Shown: positions 56,108-62,328 of the stretch, piece after piece
Layout of the letters: the number at the start of each line of letters is the position of its first letter
Position numbering within the stretch: position 1 is the stretch's first letter
Notes under the pieces: generated by a model
What the model saw: the letters and a program-made list of their open reading frames with translations, nothing else
What the model was told of the DNA's origin: nothing
Database searches by the model: none
DNA from: an uncultured Verrucomicrobiota bacterium
GTDB lineage: Bacteria; Verrucomicrobiota; Kiritimatiellia; CAIVKH01
Length of the DNA stretch: 62,328 nt
NCBI GenBank assembly: GCA_937873455.1
Contig: CALMYG010000114.1
Span: 1 to 62,328, forward strand
Direction of reading: 5' to 3'
Program-made: the position numbers and the translations under genes

Positions 56108-58292
56108 ATTCATTCTCCGAAGTTTCGCGCACCATGCCGACCGGCGTCCATTCTTGAACGTGAGACGCATTGGTGAAAGATGCATCAAGAGCCGTCAAGA
56201 CAGCGGCGAGACCACCAAAACTGGAAAACCACGATTCCACGGCTGTCATCTTCTCAGTTGTTTTTAAGCTTCGTTGCCATGTTCCACGAAGATTCCACAC
56301 AGCCAACCGGGTCATGTGGCCACACACGATGCAACGGATATCCCCCTGCGTTGCTTTCAGTCCGCCTTCGGCCAAGGCACTGATCTCCTGCCGAATGAGG
56401 CCGACGAGTTCCGTCGCCGCGCCTACGATCCACCGTCGAGGCACCAGCCCCGTTTGACGACAGACAAACACAGTGTCAACCACGGAGGAGCGAGTCCCGT
56501 TGATATGGATTGAGGCCCCCATCTCGGCGGGACACGGCAAGGACGCGGAACAGGTGAGGCCGGCGTCCAGAATGGCGACAGCCAGAGGGACATATGCGTC
56601 AATTCTGTTGTGATGAAACGTGAAAACTAGCGGACCACCTGACTTCAGCCGCCCGGCGGCCATGCGAAAGACCGCCGACATACCTTCGGTGAAATGCGCC
56701 AGATCACGTCCCATGTTGAGATTGCCGGTCAACTCTCCCGCATTTCTGGTGGTATCGCTGGCAAATTCTTGATGTGCTGCGCCGGCAAGCTTTCTGAGCC
56801 AGACATAGCAGAAGTCCATTAACTCCGCGTATTGAACGTTTCCGAAGTATGGAGGGTCGGTGAAAACCCCGTCAAATAAAGCGCTTCCATGAAGTGTGGT
56901 CGAGTCGCCGCAGATGAGATCAACTTGCCTATCTTCATGGTTGCTGGAATCGCGGGAGCGAGTTCCGATCCATTCCCCGGCTATCGGCACTTCAACCTTG
57001 CGTTGTCCTGTGCCTCGAACCTCAAATGGCTGCTGACAATATCGCTTCGCCTTCGCGAACTTCTCCGTGATGTTGAACCAGCCACCGCTACCGACCGGCA
57101 GGCCGCGCGAGCCCTCGATGCCTAAAATGTTGGATTCGCACTGGATCAACCCGACCGGAAATCCATGGACGGAGAAGATGTCGAGTGACTTCAACGCCAT
57201 GATATCGTACCGGCAAAGCATATTTTGATACCGGAGCAGGTCGGACAGATTGGTCGACAGCGCTTCACGAACGCGCTCGTTTGGATAGGCGGAAATCCAT
57301 CGGCAACTCAATTCGAGACCAATCAACTGACGGGCATTGAACAACTCCCGATAGCGGGTATATCCCCAGCGATGAAGGCGTTCGGTCTCATCACCTTTGG
57401 GGATAGCGTCTTCCGGTATGAATCGAGGGCGCATTTTCCGGAGATATTCATCCGCCTCGGCAAATTTACACAAATCGTCTGCGTCGGGCGACTTGAACAT
57501 CCGCCCTTTGCGCCGTTCGCTCCCCGGTGCCTGTGGTGCGTGGTATTCGATCGCGAACAACCGGTGTTCAGGAACGCCTTTTTCCGGATAGGCCACTGGG
57601 GCGTCGCAGTGCAGGCAACGTGATTTATTCCGTCCAGCCGTATTTTTCGAGGGCAATTTGTTTGCACAATGGGGGCATGGGCCTGGGTTGTTACGTAACC
57701 CTGACTCGAATAGCCCGCCGCAATATCCGCAGGCAAAGACATTGGCCGTATGACGAACATCCTGAGCGATAAGGTGGTTGGGAAACAGGTCGTGAGATCG
57801 GCCACATGATCCGCAGGTTGCGGTCTTAACCCAAAGGAAGTATTTGACCTCGGCAAGCCCGCCTGTCTTCGGGCATTTTGTCATATAAAGGTGGCCGATT
57901 TCCTTCCGCAGGTCGGCGCGCAGCCTTGCTGCGGCCTTGGCATATTCACCAAGATCAAGGTCTTGAATCTGCTGCCGAACAATCCACCAGGACATCGGGT
58001 TTATATCCGCAGCGGTTACCATGCAGCCCAAACGATTCGCCTCTACGACAGTGGTTCCTCCCCCCATAAACGGGTCAAGGATGTGCTTGTCTGAAAAATT
58101 ATGCCCATGAAAATAGGTCTGCTCAATGCGCTGGTCATCGAATTCGGATAGAATAAGCGACCGAAAAAGGGTGCCCGGCCGCCGGGCGAACCACTTGTGC
58201 ACCGCAATCAGGGGACGGTAATTTTGCTGGATTTGTTTCTCGGCCAGCGCAAGACGAGCAACAAAAGGAATATGGAAGTGGCGTTCAATCAT
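56091..58292 (-). CDS. DUF1156-type amino DNA methyltransferase with zinc ribbons
   Basis: 733 aa. The opening NYRPLIAVHKWFARRPGTLF is the signature of DUF1156-containing methyltransferases. The SAM-binding motif I DPFMGGGT is at 73-80 and the catalytic DPPY at 477-480 (TDPPYFGNVQYAE), giving an N6-adenine or N4-cytosine specificity. Four CxxC pairs lie between them (158/161, 186/189, 204/207, 224/227), most likely two zinc ribbons in a large insertion that may read DNA. Proteins of this family occur in defence islands. The start at 58292 has a weak ribosome site, and a 9-bp hairpin lies 27 bases upstream (58320-58343), so expression may be controlled at that point. Confidence 0.85.
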   Translation of the reverse strand: MIERHFHIPFVARLALAEKQIQQNYRPLIAVHKWFARRPGTLFRSLILSEFDDQRIEQTYFHGHNFSDKHILDPFMGGGTTVVEANRLGCMVTAADINPMSWWIVRQQIQDLDLGEYAKAAARLRADLRKEIGHLYMTKCPKTGGLAEVKYFLWVKTATCGSCGRSHDLFPNHLIAQDVRHTANVFACGYCGGLFESGLRNNPGPCPHCANKLPSKNTAGRNKSRCLHCDAPVAYPEKGVPEHRLFAIEYHAPQAPGSERRKGRMFKSPDADDLCKFAEADEYLRKMRPRFIPEDAIPKGDETERLHRWGYTRYRELFNARQLIGLELSCRWISAYPNERVREALSTNLSDLLRYQNMLCRYDIMALKSLDIFSVHGFPVGLIQCESNILGIEGSRGLPVGSGGWFNITEKFAKAKRYCQQPFEVRGTGQRKVEVPIAGEWIGTRSRDSSNHEDRQVDLICGDSTTLHGSALFDGVFTDPPYFGNVQYAELMDFCYVWLRKLAGAAHQEFASDTTRNAGELTGNLNMGRDLAHFTEGMSAVFRMAAGRLKSGGPLVFTFHHNRIDAYVPLAVAILDAGLTCSASLPCPAEMGASIHINGTRSSVVDTVFVCRQTGLVPRRWIVGAATELVGLIRQEISALAEGGLKATQGDIRCIVCGHMTRLAVWNLRGTWQRSLKTTEKMTAVESWFSSFGGLAAVLTALDASFTNASHVQEWTPVGMVRETSENEYEIPF

Positions 58293-58319
58293 AATGCTCG
58301 TAATTTATTTTGAATCCTT

Positions 58320-58343
58320 CAGCAGGTGAAACGGCACCTGCTG
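58320..58343 (-). promoter_or_regulatory. 9-bp inverted repeat upstream of the methyltransferase
   Basis: CAGCAGGTG and CACCTGCTG are perfect inverted arms around AAACGG, placed 27 bases before the methyltransferase start. It could be an operator, for example for autogenous control, or an attenuator-like hairpin. Confidence 0.45.
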
Positions 58344-58465
58344 ATGATGATTAACCACCGCCTCTTTCCCAATCCAGTTCAGTGTCGGCATAGTTGGACT
58401 CTTTTACTGAATTGACGGCCATCTGTCACGTTGTCATCGGGAGTAACGACTACCCGCACGCGGGC

Positions 58466-58489
58466 CGAGAAATGATCGATCATTTCTCG
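58466..58489. promoter_or_regulatory. 24-bp perfect palindrome over the 3' end of the two-TM gene
   Basis: Half-site CGAGAAATGATC, centred on GATC; the TGA stop of the upstream gene lies inside it. A loopless perfect palindrome suggests a protein-binding site or a cruciform; as RNA it would give an end hairpin. Confidence 0.5.
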
Positions 58490-59496
58490 CCAGATATTGT
58501 GTTTGTCAGCAACTCGACAACCGATTTCGCCGCAGGGCCATCTGAAGAAGCACCAGCACTATAGCCTGTGGGCTGGGGTGCAAATATGCATGCCGATGCA
58601 TGTGTAAGAATCACCTCTTTGTTGGCGACTTCCTTCGCAGCCTCTACAAGCGCTTTATATGTCATTAATGCATTCTGGCGATGCCTGTTGATGACGGCAT
58701 TATGTTTATGTGCCATAAAATTCTTCGTGGCAAGGTATACCATATACGACAGAACGCCAAAGATAAGAACCTTGCTAATAGCGAGCTGTGCGGTCTGATA
58801 TACATCCTCGGGCTTTATGACGGGAATCTTGTGCAAGAAGAGTGTAAAGACAGCATATACTCCTAAAATAATTGCTGAATTCCTAATGTCTTTTCGAGAT
58901 AATATTGCATTGTCTTCATGTTCTTTCGCGTCATCACGAAAATAGATTGCTTGCTGTGATACGCCATGTTCGGCAGCGGCACGTCGAACCAGTTCCAAAA
59001 CCCGTTCCGCTTCTTGGCTTTTAGTTCTAAGTTCATCCGATAGCTTGTTGCCCATATCCGATACAGTCTGGATCGTCGCCCTCGCCTGTCGTTCGAGACC
59101 CTGAAAATCAGTCGATTTACTTGCCGAAAAAGATATGAATGATTGAAGAGCGTTGAAGCATGGCTGGTAAGCTTGATCCAGCTTAATTATCAAGCTGTCT
59201 CTTTCAGTGACCGGTTTCCCCGGCTGAAACTCTAGAATCTGTTTGAGGATGTTGTAGTCACTATTTGCTTGGCTAACTATGGCGTTCAAGTGCGATTCGG
59301 GGAGATCATCCAGTATTGTTTGAGACACCCTTTTGTATAGCGCAATTAACCGCTCTGCTGGCTGAACCGATTCTGAAAAGTTTACGACTGAGCCCAATTC
59401 CTTTTCTCGAGGAAGTAAACTTGTGTCAAAGCTCTGCAGTCGCGCGAGAGACTCAGCCGTCTGTTGTCGAAGTTGTTTCTCTTGGTTTGATGGCAT
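58480..59496 (-). CDS. Two-TM coiled-coil membrane protein, candidate defence component
   Basis: 338 aa. Residues 1-200 are helical and rich in Gln, Glu and Leu (coiled-coil likely, for example SQEAERVLELVRRAAAEHG). Two membrane segments follow at about 208-225 (NSAIILGVYAVFTLFLHKI) and 242-262 (VLIFGVLSYMVYLATKNF). A short helical tail (TYKALVEAAKEVANKEV) follows. I recognise no family. GGAG six to seven bases before ATG fixes the start. Local sequence is visibly A+T-richer than the core genes, as expected for acquired DNA. Its place between nuclease-like genes and the methyltransferase suggests a membrane effector or anchor, but this is inference. Confidence 0.65.
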   Translation of the reverse strand: MPSNQEKQLRQQTAESLARLQSFDTSLLPREKELGSVVNFSESVQPAERLIALYKRVSQTILDDLPESHLNAIVSQANSDYNILKQILEFQPGKPVTERDSLIIKLDQAYQPCFNALQSFISFSASKSTDFQGLERQARATIQTVSDMGNKLSDELRTKSQEAERVLELVRRAAAEHGVSQQAIYFRDDAKEHEDNAILSRKDIRNSAIILGVYAVFTLFLHKIPVIKPEDVYQTAQLAISKVLIFGVLSYMVYLATKNFMAHKHNAVINRHRQNALMTYKALVEAAKEVANKEVILTHASACIFAPQPTGYSAGASSDGPAAKSVVELLTNTISGEK

Positions 59497-59535
59497 ATCT
59501 TACTCCTTTTTTCTTTTAGATCGAACTTCCGGGTT

Positions 59536-59575
59536 ATGCGGACTGGCGACCAGTCCGCAGACCGCCAGTCCGCAT
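59536..59575. terminator. 13-bp inverted repeat hairpin between two accessory genes
   Basis: ATGCGGACTGGCG (59536-59548) and CGCCAGTCCGCAT (59563-59575) are perfect inverted arms. The 14-base loop contains a third partial copy (CAGTCCGCAG), allowing alternative foldings. It lies after the stop of the 59593 gene (minus strand) and has no T-run. Confidence 0.5.
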
Positions 59576-59592
59576 AGCCCATTGTTGGGGCA

Positions 59593-60333
59593 CTATTCAG
59601 CTATATTAGTTTCCGCCGCGAGACGAGCCACTGAATGCAGTGCGACGACTTTGGTCGGCAATTTTGATTTATCGGTCTCGTCATCAATCCAGCATACCAA
59701 AACATCGATTTCTTCAGGCTTGTGATTCTGCTTAAACTCAGATGATTTCTTCTTCCACTCGCCCATGACATATTCTCCGGACACGCGGTCTATCAGGATC
59801 GCATCAGGTTTTGTCGCGTCCACGTATTTCGCGCCTAACTTATCGAGCAAGCTTTGGCTCGCGCCGCAGCAATACTGATAATCGGTGTACTCTTGGAGAA
59901 CGCCAAATGCCATGTAGACATCTGTCTCGGTTTCAGGTTCCCAGTGGTTGAGATTCTCGGGTCGGAATGGTTCGATGAATATATGCCGCAGATTCTGTTT
60001 TGAGAATATCGTCCCCGTTGGTTTTGATGTTGGAGGACCGAACGATGTCGGGACTGGCGAGAGAATCGTTATTGACTGCGTACCCTGCGCATTCTGTGTT
60101 GTGAACTGTATTTTGTCGCCTTCCTTGAGCTGGAGCTTGTAGTAGAACGCCGCCATACCAGACAAGCCGCCTTGTTTGTTGAGCGTTCCCTCAAGATTAA
60201 ACGTCGAGTCAGATGGAATTAGAACTGCGACTTTACCAGGCTGGAACGAGCTGTCTCGCATCGCATCAGCACCGAGGTACAAACTTTTGAGGTTTAGGTA
60301 ACTCGTGGAAATAGTTGTTGTGTATGTCTTCAT
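59593..60333 (-). CDS. Nuclease-like (PD-(D/E)XK-type) accessory protein
   Basis: 246 aa from ATG at 60333, which has AAAGG six bases upstream; an ATG six bases earlier abuts that site and is less likely. The N-terminal half is beta-rich (YYKLQLKEGDKIQFTT) and may bind DNA or a cofactor. Residues about 175-225 read PDAILIDRVSGEYVMGEWKK, with a D and an E-x-K in the spacing of a PD-(D/E)XK core, then IDVLVCWIDDE, a typical following strand. I infer a nuclease or inactive nuclease-like partner. It sits in the minus-strand accessory locus between the HARE-HTH gene and the two-TM gene. Confidence 0.6.
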   Translation of the reverse strand: MKTYTTTISTSYLNLKSLYLGADAMRDSSFQPGKVAVLIPSDSTFNLEGTLNKQGGLSGMAAFYYKLQLKEGDKIQFTTQNAQGTQSITILSPVPTSFGPPTSKPTGTIFSKQNLRHIFIEPFRPENLNHWEPETETDVYMAFGVLQEYTDYQYCCGASQSLLDKLGAKYVDATKPDAILIDRVSGEYVMGEWKKKSSEFKQNHKPEEIDVLVCWIDDETDKSKLPTKVVALHSVARLAAETNIAE

Positions 60334-60527
60334 CGTCATCCTTTACTCAGAAAGTTATTTGTCTGTTTTCTTGTGTCATGTAAGCCCTTGAACCAGCGCC
60401 AATAAAACCCCGCATATCAATCCCTGGCGATGAATATTTGCTCAGGACGTCAAGATCGAACGATGATTAATTAGTGTCGCTGCTTGTGCCTGTTTTGGGT
60501 GCCACCCGCCTTCCACCCCACACAGGC

Positions 60528-61505
60528 TCACCCGTAAGGTCCAGGCTCTTGATCAATCTTCAGTTTCTCCTTGATGTATTTCGCGATGTCTTTGGGCACG
60601 TCGTCAAACTCGTTCCGGTGAATCCGTTTGGATTCGTAGTCGATTTTCACGTCCTGCAGGAATCGGTCGAAGTCCCGGTTTTGCTCGCACAGTTTATTGA
60701 TCGTTTCCCAGTCGAGTTGTGCCCGGCCGCGTGCAGGGTAGAGAATGCGAGAGGCGTCGATGTCGGTTGGATCGAGTTGGATAATCCCGATGCCGAACGA
60801 CGAGGCCAGCCGCTCCAGCTCAGCCAGAAATTCATCGTCCTGGAGAATATCCACCGCCACCAGATAGCCCTCGTGCGCCCAGGATGAATTCGAGACGGCT
60901 TGAAAATAGGATTCCCGGTAATTGGCCTTGTTCAGTCCCTTCTTGATCTCGAACGAGAACAGCCGCAACGAGTTGTTGTCCGAGAGCCGGTTAAATTCGA
61001 TTACATTGGGCCGCCAATCATCCAGGGGAAGATAGAACCCGACCATGTCAGGGTGAATCCATTCGTTGTACCCGCCCTTGGTCGATTTTTCGTGCATGAT
61101 CGTCTTGGTGTAGATCGAGCGGCCACGGTTGAACGAGGGGTTGGAGTTTGCGTAGTACGTGAGCAGCGGATGCAGATCGCGCTCGTGGTACTCCGTCTTT
61201 TTCTCGGCCTTCCTCCCCTCCTCCTTCTCCAGCTTGCTGATCGCGTCGGCGGGGAGTTCGGCCGCCCGTTCTTTAAGGAAGAATCGTGTCGGTCGCGACC
61301 CGACCTTGATAAATAGGCCGTCATCGTTGTCGCGCACTTCCACATACAGGCGGGCGCCGAGACTTTGCCAAGGCGTCTTGCCGCTCGTTTCCAGCTTGGC
61401 CGTGAGTCCACGGTCCTGTCCGACTTTCCATATCTCCTGATAGATCATCGGCTGGGTCGCCTGCTTCAGGACGTCATAGGCCAGGTCAAGAAACGAGTAA
61501 CTCAT
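60528..61505 (-). CDS. HARE-HTH restriction endonuclease-like protein (COG2958 type)
   Basis: 325 aa. Residues 1-80 form a HARE-HTH (HB1, ASXL, restriction endonuclease) winged helix: FLDLAYDVLKQATQPMIYQE, then TPWQSLGARLYVEV and RFFLKERA. The C-terminal domain has a nuclease-like core, FEIKKGLNKANYRESYFQAV (E186, K188/K189), preceded by NEWIHPDMVGF, which could supply the Asp. HARE-HTH modules are thought to sense modified DNA and direct nucleases to it. First gene of the minus-strand accessory locus. A 3'-end remnant of a paralogue lies at 53911-53988. GAGG ten bases before ATG is acceptable. Confidence 0.75.
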   Translation of the reverse strand: MSYSFLDLAYDVLKQATQPMIYQEIWKVGQDRGLTAKLETSGKTPWQSLGARLYVEVRDNDDGLFIKVGSRPTRFFLKERAAELPADAISKLEKEEGRKAEKKTEYHERDLHPLLTYYANSNPSFNRGRSIYTKTIMHEKSTKGGYNEWIHPDMVGFYLPLDDWRPNVIEFNRLSDNNSLRLFSFEIKKGLNKANYRESYFQAVSNSSWAHEGYLVAVDILQDDEFLAELERLASSFGIGIIQLDPTDIDASRILYPARGRAQLDWETINKLCEQNRDFDRFLQDVKIDYESKRIHRNEFDDVPKDIAKYIKEKLKIDQEPGPYG

Positions 61506-61644
61506 TTCGTCATCGCCTCATGTTCTTTTCTTGCGCAGGTCATGGATTCATCTCACTTGTGCGGCGTATCGTAGCGGCGTTTTCCCGGGCGGTAAAGGCG
61601 GGAAACGTAGGCTGGAAGCGCGATAGCGCTTCTCCGGGGTAAAC

Positions 61645-61733
61645 GGGGACACAGAACGATCCGTTGTCATAACGCGTTGATTTCCAGGGATTGGAACATG
61701 CGCCGAGGACTTTCGGGACAACTTCTGTGTCCC
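61645..61733 (+). repeat. 89-bp repeat, copy 3
   Basis: Same orientation as copies 1 and 2, with TTCCAGGGATTGGAA in place of TTCCAAGGATTGGAA. On the minus strand a toxin frame runs straight into it. Confidence 0.92.
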
Positions 61734-61927
61734 TGAAACACCTCCAAGCGGCGACGAACATTTCCCGTGACGACAGGCCAACGTTCCGGGTACTCGCTAA
61801 TGTCTTGAACGGCCGTTTCGATCTTCGCGAGAAACTCCAGACCCGGTCTGGTTGCCTGATGTTCATAATACCTTGCCGCGTCGAGCATTTCCAGTTCGGC
61901 GGGACGGAGAAAGCGAACGGGCTTCAC
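61667..61927 (-). pseudogene. ParE-like toxin, N-terminal two thirds, interrupted by repeat copy 3
   Basis: From GTG at 61927 the chain reads MKPVRFLRPAELEMLDAARY, then PGLEFLAKIETAVQDI and WPVVTGNVRRRLEVF, a textbook ParE/RelE N-terminus of about 64 residues. At about 61734 it enters repeat copy 3, and the last 22 residues are repeat-encoded. The GTG overlaps the stop of the antitoxin fragment (GTGA). The missing C-terminus could be the fragment at 53991-54089, which abuts repeat copy 1 on the same strand; together they would give the usual 90-95 aa. Confidence 0.8.
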
Positions 61928-62038
61928 GAGATGGCGTTTCGGGCATCGCTCAATATTTCTTGCGCCGATCTTGCCGGGATTTTCCCGCTTTTGTATTCAC
62001 GGTACCGACGGTCAGCTTCTTCAATCCAGGGGGTAAAC
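61924..62038 (-). pseudogene. Antitoxin C-terminal fragment, cut by repeat copy 4
   Basis: Reads PWIEEADRRYREYKSGKIPA, then RSAQEILSDARNAIS and TGA, matching the C-terminal helix and tail of small addiction-module antitoxins. The N-terminus is replaced by repeat copy 4, through which an open frame continues. Overlap of its stop with the toxin start (GTGA) shows the original operon order. Confidence 0.7.
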
Positions 62039-62127
62039 GGGGACACAGAACGATCCGTTGTCATAACGCGTTGATTTCCAGGGATTGGAACATGCGCCGA
62101 GGACTTTCGGGACAACTTCTGTGTCCC
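62039..62127 (+). repeat. 89-bp repeat, copy 4
   Basis: Identical to copy 3 over the unit; like copies 3 and 5 it is preceded by GGGGTAAAC. It forms the 5' breakpoint of the antitoxin fragment. Confidence 0.92.
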
Positions 62128-62211
62128 TGTAACACCTGCAACACCCAGTACAACGTCCACCTTTGATGGCGCATCGTAACGCATTGCTTCCGGGCGGTAG
62201 AGGCGGGAAAA

Positions 62212-62232
62212 GGCGCTGTTTCTGTGTCCCCG
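62212..62232 (+). repeat. Solo end of the 89-bp repeat family
   Basis: TTCTGTGTCCCC (62220-62231) preceded by GGCGCTG, nearly the same extended end as at 53465-53485. It lies between copies 4 and 5. Confidence 0.7.
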
Positions 62233-62277
62233 GTTTTTTCCCCGGTTTTTCGTTAGTTTTAAAATGGCGGGGTAAAC

Positions 62278-62328
62278 GGGGACACAGAACGATCCGTTGT
62301 CATAACGCGTTGATTTCCAGGGATTGGA
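62278..62328 (+). repeat. 89-bp repeat, copy 5 (runs off the window)
   Basis: The first 51 bases match copies 3 and 4; the rest lies beyond the window edge, so the array continues to the right. Confidence 0.9.

Larger units (their letters stand above)
54090..61733. mobile_element. Repeat-bounded accessory cassette carrying defence-like genes
   Basis: A segment of about 7.6 kb has direct copies of the 89-bp repeat at both ends (copies 1 and 3) and a third inside (copy 2). ParE-like toxin halves on the same strand and in the correct order lie immediately outside both ends. The cargo is the HARE-HTH, nuclease-like, two-TM, methyltransferase and endonuclease genes, a type III Res remnant and a small exported protein. 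Recombination between copies 1 and 3 would remove the cargo and leave one repeat in a toxin gene. No transposase or integrase is encoded inside, so the moving enzyme, if any, acts in trans, or the event was homologous recombination. Confidence 0.55.

Noticed and set aside
59536..59575. Integron attC site
   Set aside because: The hairpin lacks the RYYYAAC and GTTRRRY core boxes in the required places, and no integron integrase is present.
53311..62328. Insertion sequence or transposon with its own transposase
   Set aside because: No transposase, integrase or resolvase motif was found in any frame of the accessory region.

Overview
The window (about 60% G+C by eye) reads like a chromosome segment from the PVC superphylum, most likely a verrucomicrobial or kiritimatiellal Gram-negative bacterium. 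This rests on four things: giant exported proteins built from RCC1, HYR, choice-of-anchor D and discoidin-like modules; an outer-membrane barrel protein and Lnt, which imply lipoproteins and an outer membrane; scattered palindromes of the type TTCCAA-N3-TTGGAA; and a LuxR regulator beside a giant surface protein. The taxonomic call is inference.

Layout. 1-1.2 kb: a 5'-truncated group II intron whose maturase C-terminus and 3' RNA domains survive. 1.2-2.3 kb: a small membrane-anchored protein and a palindrome cluster. 2.3-30.3 kb: one very long, tightly spaced plus-strand gene set, preceded by a good sigma70-like promoter. It encodes exported proteins: a 351-aa and a 608-aa protein; a PA14-bearing giant of about 3,070 aa split by a frameshift in a G7 tract; an RTX/Calx-beta protein; a parvulin-type prolyl isomerase; a 3,655-aa cadherin-like/beta-helix/FG-GAP giant; and a stand-alone inverse-autotransporter-type beta barrel. 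I infer a cell-surface assembly with its own periplasmic folding factor and outer-membrane barrel. 30.3-44.5 kb: core genes: a TPR lipoprotein, a 29-aa bS22-like ribosomal protein, hisG, a ferritin-like protein, purU, an unusual ClpX, a hydrolase-DedA-ATP-grasp fusion, secA and lnt. 44.8-53.4 kb: a LuxR regulator and a second giant (2,556 aa) with an intervening dyad that may be its operator.

53.4-62.3 kb is accessory. A minus-strand defence-like locus encodes a HARE-HTH nuclease-like protein, a second nuclease-like protein, a two-TM coiled-coil protein, a DUF1156-type DNA methyltransferase, a PD-(D/E)XK endonuclease and a type III Res remnant. Nearly identical copies of an 89-90 bp repeat, all in the same orientation (GGGGACACAGAA ... 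TTCTGTGTCCC), sit on both sides of this locus and beside broken toxin-antitoxin genes. The N-terminal two thirds of a ParE-like toxin lies at 61.7-61.9 kb and a ParE-like C-terminal third lies on the same strand, in the right order, at 54.0 kb; each abuts a repeat copy. The simplest reading is that a repeat-bounded cassette of about 7.5 kb carrying the defence genes now splits one toxin gene. This repeat/cassette arrangement is the most interesting candidate for an undescribed system here; no transposase or integrase for it is visible in the window.
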